Origin: Mariprofundaceae bacterium
Lineage (GTDB): Bacteria; Pseudomonadota; Zetaproteobacteria; Mariprofundales; J009
Direction of reading: 5' to 3'
Length of the DNA: 5,631 bases
Assembly (NCBI GenBank): GCA_015489095.1
Contig: WFMN01000092.1
Location: forward strand, 1-5,631
The notes beneath the pieces are model-generated. The model ran no database searches, had not been told where the DNA came from, and saw nothing but the letters and a program-made list of their open reading frames with translations. This document shows, one piece after another, positions 3,370-5,631 of this stretch. Within the stretch, counting starts at the first letter, position 1; every line of letters starts with the position of its first letter. The translations under genes were made by a program, and so were the position numbers.

Positions 3370-5394
3370 TCACTTCAGCGGCACCAACGCGCCGTCACGC
3401 ACCGTCAACAGCGCAAAGCCCTTGTGGCCGATGCCGTCGTGGTCAAACACCACATTGCCGGTCGGCAGCGGAAAGCCGCCGGGGTCGCGCAACGCCCGCA
3501 CCAGCGGCATCCCCTGCAACCCCCAACTGCTGGTCAGCGTCGCCTCGACCACCAACGAATCGAAGGCGACATCGCTCAACAGCGAGCGCGCATGATCGCC
3601 CCAAAGCTGGCGATACTCCTCCTGCGGGGCGGCCGAAAAGACCGTCTGTTGCCGCGCCTGATCCGCGGACGGCAACGCCGCGATCGCCGCCTTGGCTAGG
3701 TAGCGCCCGTGATCGTCGAACAGGTGGCCATCCCGCCACCGACTATCGCCTAGGATCTCCACCTGATTGAGGCCAACATAGGCCAACTGCCCCGCCAGCG
3801 CCGCCACCTCCTTACCGCGCAGCGGCAGATAGACGGCAGCCAAGCCCGGCGGCAACATCGGCGCAAGGTCGGGCTCCGCGATGAACAGCGCCAAATCCTC
3901 GTCGAGTTCGTCCAGCAGCAGAGCATCGTCGCTATCGCGGCGCAACGCGAGCAGCCGCCCGCGCTCATCAATCGCCCCATCCACCGTCAGGCGATGCACC
4001 TTGGCCACGCCGTCCGCCTCCAGCAGGCGCTGAAACAGATCCGCCGACGCCTGCGAGGAGGCGTCGGCGGAGGCGATCACCGCCACTTGCGGCTGCGCCA
4101 ATGGCTGCGCCAGCCGCGCGCGTTCGCGCAACTGCCTGCGCACCAACTCCGCCAAAAAGGCTGCCTGCACCTGCGGCCCCACCGAGTGAACAAACAGCGA
4201 CGGCGCCAACCGCGCCAACGCCCGCTGGTTGGTCAACGCCATCACCGGCACATCGGGGCGCAGCGCGGGAGCCAGCGCGCGCACATCGTTGGCCAACAAC
4301 GGCCCGACCACCGCCACGCACCCCTCGGCCAGCAACCGCTGATACCCGCTAATGGTGGCGTTCGCATTCCCACCGCTATCGGCGATGATCAGCGTGATGT
4401 TGTCGCCATAGCGCAGCTTGGAGACCGCCATGCGCACCCCGTGCAGCGCCCGCTCACCAAAATGGGCGTAACGACCGGAGAGCGGCAGCAACACCCCGAT
4501 CCGTACCGCCCTGCTGCTGCCGGAGTGCCAGCGGTGAATCATCCGCGCGGCATCGGTTCCCGGAATGTCGTCGGCGGCCCAGTCGGCCACCTGCCTGAGC
4601 GTGTCGCGATCCCCCCGCATCAGCGCGATGCGCGCCACCTCCTGATAGTAGGCGGCAAACGGGTCATGCTCGGTCACCTGCTGCCGCCACGCCGCCACCA
4701 TCTCCGGCGAGCTGCGCACCGCGGCCATGCGCGCCACCGTCAGACGATCCTCATCGTCCAGATGGGGCATCCGCGACAACAGCCATTGGACGGCCTCGCC
4801 ATCCTCCAGCGCGGCAACCGCGCGCGCCCCCTCCCGTAGCGCCCGGTGACGCAGATCCGGTGGTGTTGTGGAACCGTCGATCGTCAGCGCCAGATGATCC
4901 AACGCCGCGGCCCGCGCATCCCGACGCAGAAGCCATCCCGACAGCCAGAAATGGAGGTAAGGCACCAAGGCATGGTCGGGTCTGGCTTGCAGCAGCCTAT
5001 CCGCGGCGGCATCGGCATAGGGGTCATCCCACTCCAACTGCAACTCCACCGCCCGAAAACGCGCCTCATCCGCCAGAATGGGCGGCGCGGTCGCCGCCAA
5101 CTGCTGCAACTGCTGCTCGGCGCTCTGGTGATCAATATCCCCTTGGCGCGCCTCCCGCATCACCGAGTCGATCGCGCTGTCGCGCTGGATCTCCATCACC
5201 CGGGGGGCAACAGGGCGCGCCACATCCTCGGGATGCGCCGCCCCCCCATTGGGCGGTGGCACCGCCACCTCGTGCTTGGTGCAACCCGCCGCCAGCAGCA
5301 GCGCCGATATCACGAACAGCGCGATGCCGTTTCGCTTTCGCCACCACCCCGTAGCATGCGCCCCGCACCGGCGGAAAGAGAGATCAACTACCAT
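3370..5394 (-). CDS. LpoA/LppC-family lipoprotein, putative penicillin-binding protein activator
   Basis: The 674-residue product has a basic N-region with W17-W18-R-K-R, a hydrophobic core (23-36) and a lipobox LLAAGC with C38 as the predicted lipidated residue. Residues about 65-290 are Ala/Leu/Arg-rich helices of TPR-like character. From about 295 to the end it is a type I periplasmic-binding fold, opening RAVRIGVLLPLSGRYAHFGE (295-314) and continuing IIADSGG (336-342), VAVVGPLLANDVRALAPAL (360-378), VPVMALTN (382-389) and a late VEILGDSRW (545-553). This helical-plus-binding-fold layout is that of LpoA, the outer-membrane lipoprotein that activates PBP1A; the family also contains members annotated as amino-acid ABC binding proteins. 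Because it is a lipoprotein followed by non-transport genes, the activator role is preferred. The ATG at 5394 gives a 37-residue signal; no Shine-Dalgarno sequence is visible. It is the first gene of the leftward operon and lies head to head with the 5'-nucleotidase gene. Confidence 0.85.
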   Translation of the reverse strand: MVVDLSFRRCGAHATGWWRKRNGIALFVISALLLAAGCTKHEVAVPPPNGGAAHPEDVARPVAPRVMEIQRDSAIDSVMREARQGDIDHQSAEQQLQQLAATAPPILADEARFRAVELQLEWDDPYADAAADRLLQARPDHALVPYLHFWLSGWLLRRDARAAALDHLALTIDGSTTPPDLRHRALREGARAVAALEDGEAVQWLLSRMPHLDDEDRLTVARMAAVRSSPEMVAAWRQQVTEHDPFAAYYQEVARIALMRGDRDTLRQVADWAADDIPGTDAARMIHRWHSGSSRAVRIGVLLPLSGRYAHFGERALHGVRMAVSKLRYGDNITLIIADSGGNANATISGYQRLLAEGCVAVVGPLLANDVRALAPALRPDVPVMALTNQRALARLAPSLFVHSVGPQVQAAFLAELVRRQLRERARLAQPLAQPQVAVIASADASSQASADLFQRLLEADGVAKVHRLTVDGAIDERGRLLALRRDSDDALLLDELDEDLALFIAEPDLAPMLPPGLAAVYLPLRGKEVAALAGQLAYVGLNQVEILGDSRWRDGHLFDDHGRYLAKAAIAALPSADQARQQTVFSAAPQEEYRQLWGDHARSLLSDVAFDSLVVEATLTSSWGLQGMPLVRALRDPGGFPLPTGNVVFDHDGIGHKGFALLTVRDGALVPLK

Positions 5395-5415
5395 CAGGAG
5401 CCGAAAGTTACAGCA

Positions 5416-5631
5416 TTGCACACAGAAAACACCTTTTCGCCGCGGCTCTTGGTCATCGATCTCGACAACACCCTCTACCATGCCGACAACGGGCTGTTCG
5501 CGCAGATGGATGACAACATCAACCGCTTCATCCACGACCGGCTGGGCGTAAGCTGGCAGGAGGCCGACACCCTGCGGCTGCGCTACTGGAAGCAGTACGG
5601 CACCACCCTCACCGGCCTGATGCGTCACCAC
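5416..5631 (+). CDS. pyrimidine 5'-nucleotidase, HAD superfamily, N-terminal part (runs off the right edge)
   Basis: Seventy-two codons are visible from a TTG start. The product shows HAD motif I in LLVIDLDNTLY (11-21), with D15 as nucleophile and D17 as general acid, followed by a cap-region start with GLFAQMDDNINRFIHDRLGV (26-45) and YGTTLTGLMRHH (61-72). This pattern is that of the SDT1/SSM1-like pyrimidine 5'-nucleotidases, which dephosphorylate pyrimidine nucleoside monophosphates, and not of generic phosphoglycolate phosphatases. Motifs II-IV lie beyond the window. The start is uncertain: the TTG at 5416 has AGGAG 15 nt upstream (too far) and GAAAG 8 nt upstream, while an in-frame ATG at 5356 would add 20 residues and overlap the lpoA-like start by 39 nt. 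The gene is divergent from the lpoA-like gene with only 21 nt between the chosen starts. Confidence 0.85.
   Translation, partial: MHTENTFSPRLLVIDLDNTLYHADNGLFAQMDDNINRFIHDRLGVSWQEADTLRLRYWKQYGTTLTGLMRHH

Noticed and set aside
2768..3595. A 275-codon plus-strand frame across yhbY, the dciA-like gene and the lpoA-like 3' end.
   Set aside because: It spans three well-supported genes on the other strand and shows no domain or consistent composition.
3994..4839. A 281-codon plus-strand frame opposite the lpoA-like gene, rich in His, Arg and Gln.
   Set aside because: The opposite strand encodes a coherent lipoprotein with signal peptide and binding fold; the composition of this frame is that of a shadow reading.

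Overview
The window is GC-rich, tightly packed bacterial DNA. It looks like a Gram-negative proteobacterial chromosome: it encodes an outer-membrane-type lipoprotein of the LpoA family, a DciA-like helicase loader, a YhbY ribosome-assembly protein, a BolA protein, a hopanoid-type squalene synthase (HpnC) and two flagellum-related small proteins. The possible FliX relative and the alphaproteobacterial flavour of several products suggest a deep-branching lineage near Alphaproteobacteria, for example Magnetococcia or Zetaproteobacteria. That placement is an inference; no marker here fixes it. No tRNA, rRNA, CRISPR array or transposase gene was seen.

Layout, left to right. Positions 1-1109 (minus strand) hold hpnC followed 42 nt later by the 5' part of pgsA, so an isoprenoid-lipid gene and a phospholipid gene probably share a transcript. 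Positions 1110-1221 are a short divergent promoter region. It serves hpnC leftward and, rightward, a 103-residue miniature flagellar-rod-like protein (1222-1533). This gene converges on a 134-residue FliX-like gene (1679-2083, minus). Between and beside these two genes lies an unusually dense set of small inverted repeats. There is a head-to-head REP doublet at 1572-1620, a 24-nt element at 1625-1648 that recurs inverted at 2101-2124, and five hairpins laid almost end to end from 2105 to 2249, the last with a REP head at 2255-2258.

Positions 2343-5394 (minus) look like one operon, read lpoA-like, dciA-like, yhbY, bolA, with a 26-nt gap and then overlaps of 14 and 8 nt. It combines peptidoglycan-synthase activation, replication, ribosome assembly and iron-sulfur or stress functions, a housekeeping mixture. 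At the right edge, a pyrimidine 5'-nucleotidase of the HAD superfamily starts divergently (5416 to the window end, plus strand).

Most protein-coding content is ordinary. The part most worth a second look is 1558-2260: several hairpins with different but self-complementary stems share a TCC-containing loop, and inverted repeat copies bracket the FliX-like gene. The stand-alone mini rod protein is the other notable item.
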